A stretch of 5,868 nt of DNA, from NCBI GenBank assembly GCA_947632355.1, contig CANROY010000056.1, positions 1 to 5,868 of the forward strand, in the 5' to 3' direction. The notes under the pieces are model-generated. The model was given only the letters and a program-made list of their open reading frames with translations. It searched no databases and had not been told where the DNA came from. The stretch comes from an uncultured Bacilli bacterium (GTDB taxonomy: Bacteria; Bacillota_I; Bacilli_A; RF39; UBA660). A program made the position numbers and the translations under genes. Below, piece by piece: positions 4,420 to 5,868 of the stretch (within the stretch, counting starts at the first letter, position 1; each line of letters begins with the position of its first letter).

Positions 4420-5036
4420 ATAAATGGAGTATTTTTAACTAACTTTTTATTATTCTGATAATTGCATTTATACCAATTGATAAATTCATCGGTAGCACTT
4501 GTTCTATTATCTGGTCGATTATTTCTTTCCTCATCCGTCATTTCTGCTAAAGTTTTATTGCAATTCAATGGAATAAACACGAACCATAAATTAGATTTAG
4601 CTCTTTTCTTTTGGTCTCCTCTTATATTATAGGAAAGTGTACCTTTGCTCACTCCAAAGAATTGATAATATTCCTCTCCATCAAAGAACGTTAAACAATC
4701 TAAAAAATAACAATTTCTATTTTGAACTTCTTTCATTGTTTCTAATAGTTCTGTAACATTAGAAGAGATACCACTTCGTTTTACGAAAGCTCCAGGATAT
4801 CCGGGATTTCCAGGATAACCTTCTATATAAAAACCAGAATCAGCAACAAATACAGGTGTACCTAATATTTCAAAGGCTTGTCTTGCTTTTTCTTTTGATA
4901 TAAATTCTATATCATTAACATTTGGTTCTTCTAAATCACATTTAAAATAATCAATTGTAATTCCTGCGTTTTCAAACTTTTCTTTTACAGAAACATATTT
5001 ACCATAATTTCCTGTTATATACGTTAAATTTTCCAT
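4416..5036 (-). CDS. Divergent Ham1/RdgB-like (ITPase-fold) nucleotide pyrophosphatase
   Basis: This encodes 206 residues, the family's normal length (about 190-210). The start ATG at 5036 follows AGGAG (5046-5050). Classical members cleave non-canonical purine NTPs such as dITP and XTP to the monophosphate and pyrophosphate in the cytoplasm. Family marks are TGNYGK (8-13, phosphate loop), VADSGF (64-69; Asp66 matches the conserved acidic residue of the DDSG motif), PGYPGAFVKR (78-87, matching the PGxYSARY region) and KTLAEMTDEER (161-171). Two conserved sites are changed. The base-contacting GFGYDP segment is replaced by about SNLWFVF (148-154), and the C-terminal SHR is DNR (176-178). The fold is therefore clear, but the substrate probably differs from ITP/XTP. 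The start lies one base after the SIS gene's stop, implying translational coupling and a shared pathway. Confidence 0.85.
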   Translation of the reverse strand: MENLTYITGNYGKYVSVKEKFENAGITIDYFKCDLEEPNVNDIEFISKEKARQAFEILGTPVFVADSGFYIEGYPGNPGYPGAFVKRSGISSNVTELLETMKEVQNRNCYFLDCLTFFDGEEYYQFFGVSKGTLSYNIRGDQKKRAKSNLWFVFIPLNCNKTLAEMTDEERNNRPDNRTSATDEFINWYKCNYQNNKKLVKNTPFI

Positions 5037-5037
5037 A

Positions 5038-5868
5038 CTACATTTCTCCTTTATATTTATATAATTTTTTTACTACTTGTGGATTATATTCAGGCATTGT
5101 TAAATCAATTCCTTTATCTTCTGCTATTTTTTTAGATAAAAAATACATTTGTAAGGATAGATAGTATTCTTTCCAAAAGATATTTGCATCTTCATCTATT
5201 GTATGAAACAAGAAAATATTAGGATATTCTTGTGTTAAAATTGGTAATATTTCCTTATCTAATCCTTTCATTTGATGGGCTAAATAAAGAATAGGACTTG
5301 TTTCATTTTGAAATAGTAAATTACTTCTTCCGTGACAGAAAGAACCTTTATCGTGAACAACAACACTAGAAGTTCCTGTTTCTACCATATTTGATTCTAA
5401 AATAGAAGAAGAACAAGTTGTATCATACCCTGACATTATTTGAATTAGATTTGTGTCTTTAAAATTAAAATCAAGATTATGAACTCTTTCTTTACTTTTT
5501 TCTAGTAATTTTTTTAATTTATCATTTATCTTCATTAAATCATCTGAAGAAAGTTCTCCTTTTTTAGCATCTTTTAATATACTTAATTCTAAAAACATTA
5601 GCATAGGAGCAAGAGTAGGGATAATGGAGATAAAGCTTTTTTCTCGTTCTTTATATTTACCATTACTCCAATAAAGAATATCAAATAGTGGTGCTACTGA
5701 ACTTTTAGAGTAACCTGCTGTATATGCGTAATCATCTTCTTGCATTACATATTCACTAGTAATTAAATAACTACTGCCAGAAAAACTCCTTAATATTTCT
5801 AATAATCCATTTGATTTGCCACTACTTGAGAGGACTACTAAATTTTTAAATTGATTAATATTTTTTTT
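5038..5868 (-). CDS. SIS-domain sugar-phosphate isomerase-like protein, 5' end cut by window
   Basis: The frame stays open to the right edge, so an internal Met at 5745 is not the start; 276 codons are visible. The first visible residues (NLVVLSSSGKSNGLLEIL, about 8-25) are a textbook SIS phosphosugar-binding strand, Ser loop and helix. A second SIS-like domain follows, with MSGYDTTCSSSILESNMVET and then GSFCHGRSNLL. The latter lines up with GlmS-type isomerase domains: the Glu of VET with the catalytic Glu of KLKEIS, and the His of CHGR with GELKHGP. The protein thus resembles a two-SIS isomerase without a visible glutaminase part, and aldose-ketose isomerisation or binding of a phosphosugar is inferred. 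Whether another domain precedes it is unknown. It is the upstream partner of the Ham1-like gene; stop TAG at 5038-5040, then T, then ATG. Confidence 0.82.
   Translation of the reverse strand, partial: KKNINQFKNLVVLSSSGKSNGLLEILRSFSGSSYLITSEYVMQEDDYAYTAGYSKSSVAPLFDILYWSNGKYKEREKSFISIIPTLAPMLMFLELSILKDAKKGELSSDDLMKINDKLKKLLEKSKERVHNLDFNFKDTNLIQIMSGYDTTCSSSILESNMVETGTSSVVVHDKGSFCHGRSNLLFQNETSPILYLAHQMKGLDKEILPILTQEYPNIFLFHTIDEDANIFWKEYYLSLQMYFLSKKIAEDKGIDLTMPEYNPQVVKKLYKYKGEM

Noticed and set aside
4405..4440. Terminator between the Ham1-like and 153-aa genes
   Set aside because: A T-run is present, but the possible stems are short and AT-only (ATTT-GAC-AAAT, or AAAAATA/TATTTTT around a long loop). 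The TTGACA promoter reading explains it at least as well.
5743..5745. Met codon as the start of the SIS gene
   Set aside because: The reading frame continues open for 41 codons to the window edge and encodes the classic SIS Ser-loop there, so the gene starts outside the window.

Overview
The window is AT-rich low-GC Bacillota-type DNA: strong AGGAGG-like ribosome binding sites, sigma-A-like promoters and many U-tailed hairpin terminators. Tryptophan is always TGG in the proteins I checked, so the standard bacterial code (11) fits better than a mollicute code. A germination-lipoprotein-like gene, a DUF378 gene and a possible sigma-G promoter suggest, without proving, a spore-forming lineage such as an uncultured gut Bacilli/Clostridia-type bacterium.

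Region 1 (1-125): the promoter and ribosome binding site of a leftward gene that starts just off the left edge. A perfect 12-bp palindrome overlaps its -35, and phased TTTTGTC repeats lie further upstream.

Region 2 (126-487): a compact locus with every part of a type I toxin-antitoxin unit. A strong rightward promoter leads into a structured leader and a 28-residue hydrophobic peptide, followed by a 3' UTR. A leftward promoter with a perfect TATAAT gives a predicted ~74-nt antisense RNA covering that 3' UTR and ending at its own strand-specific terminator just after the peptide stop codon. The leader and 3' UTR can also pair with each other over 9 contiguous base pairs. This is the most interesting part of the window and was too short for ordinary gene calling.

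Region 3 (484-3600): two leftward genes, each with its own terminator. One encodes a 594-residue cytoplasmic coiled-coil protein with an acidic tail. The other encodes a 375-residue lipoprotein with a LolA/GerS-like N-terminal half and a DUF4367-like C-terminal half.

Region 4 (3586-3880): a small rightward DUF378 membrane protein, transcribed divergently from the lipoprotein and ending at a bidirectional terminator.

Region 5 (3845-5868): a leftward, very AT-rich cluster. It holds the 3' part of a two-SIS-domain sugar-phosphate isomerase-like gene (cut by the right edge), a divergent Ham1/RdgB-like nucleotide pyrophosphatase one base downstream, and a 153-residue orphan. The first two are almost certainly co-transcribed and probably act in one pathway on phosphosugar or nucleotide metabolites. 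The substrate cannot be read from the sequence.
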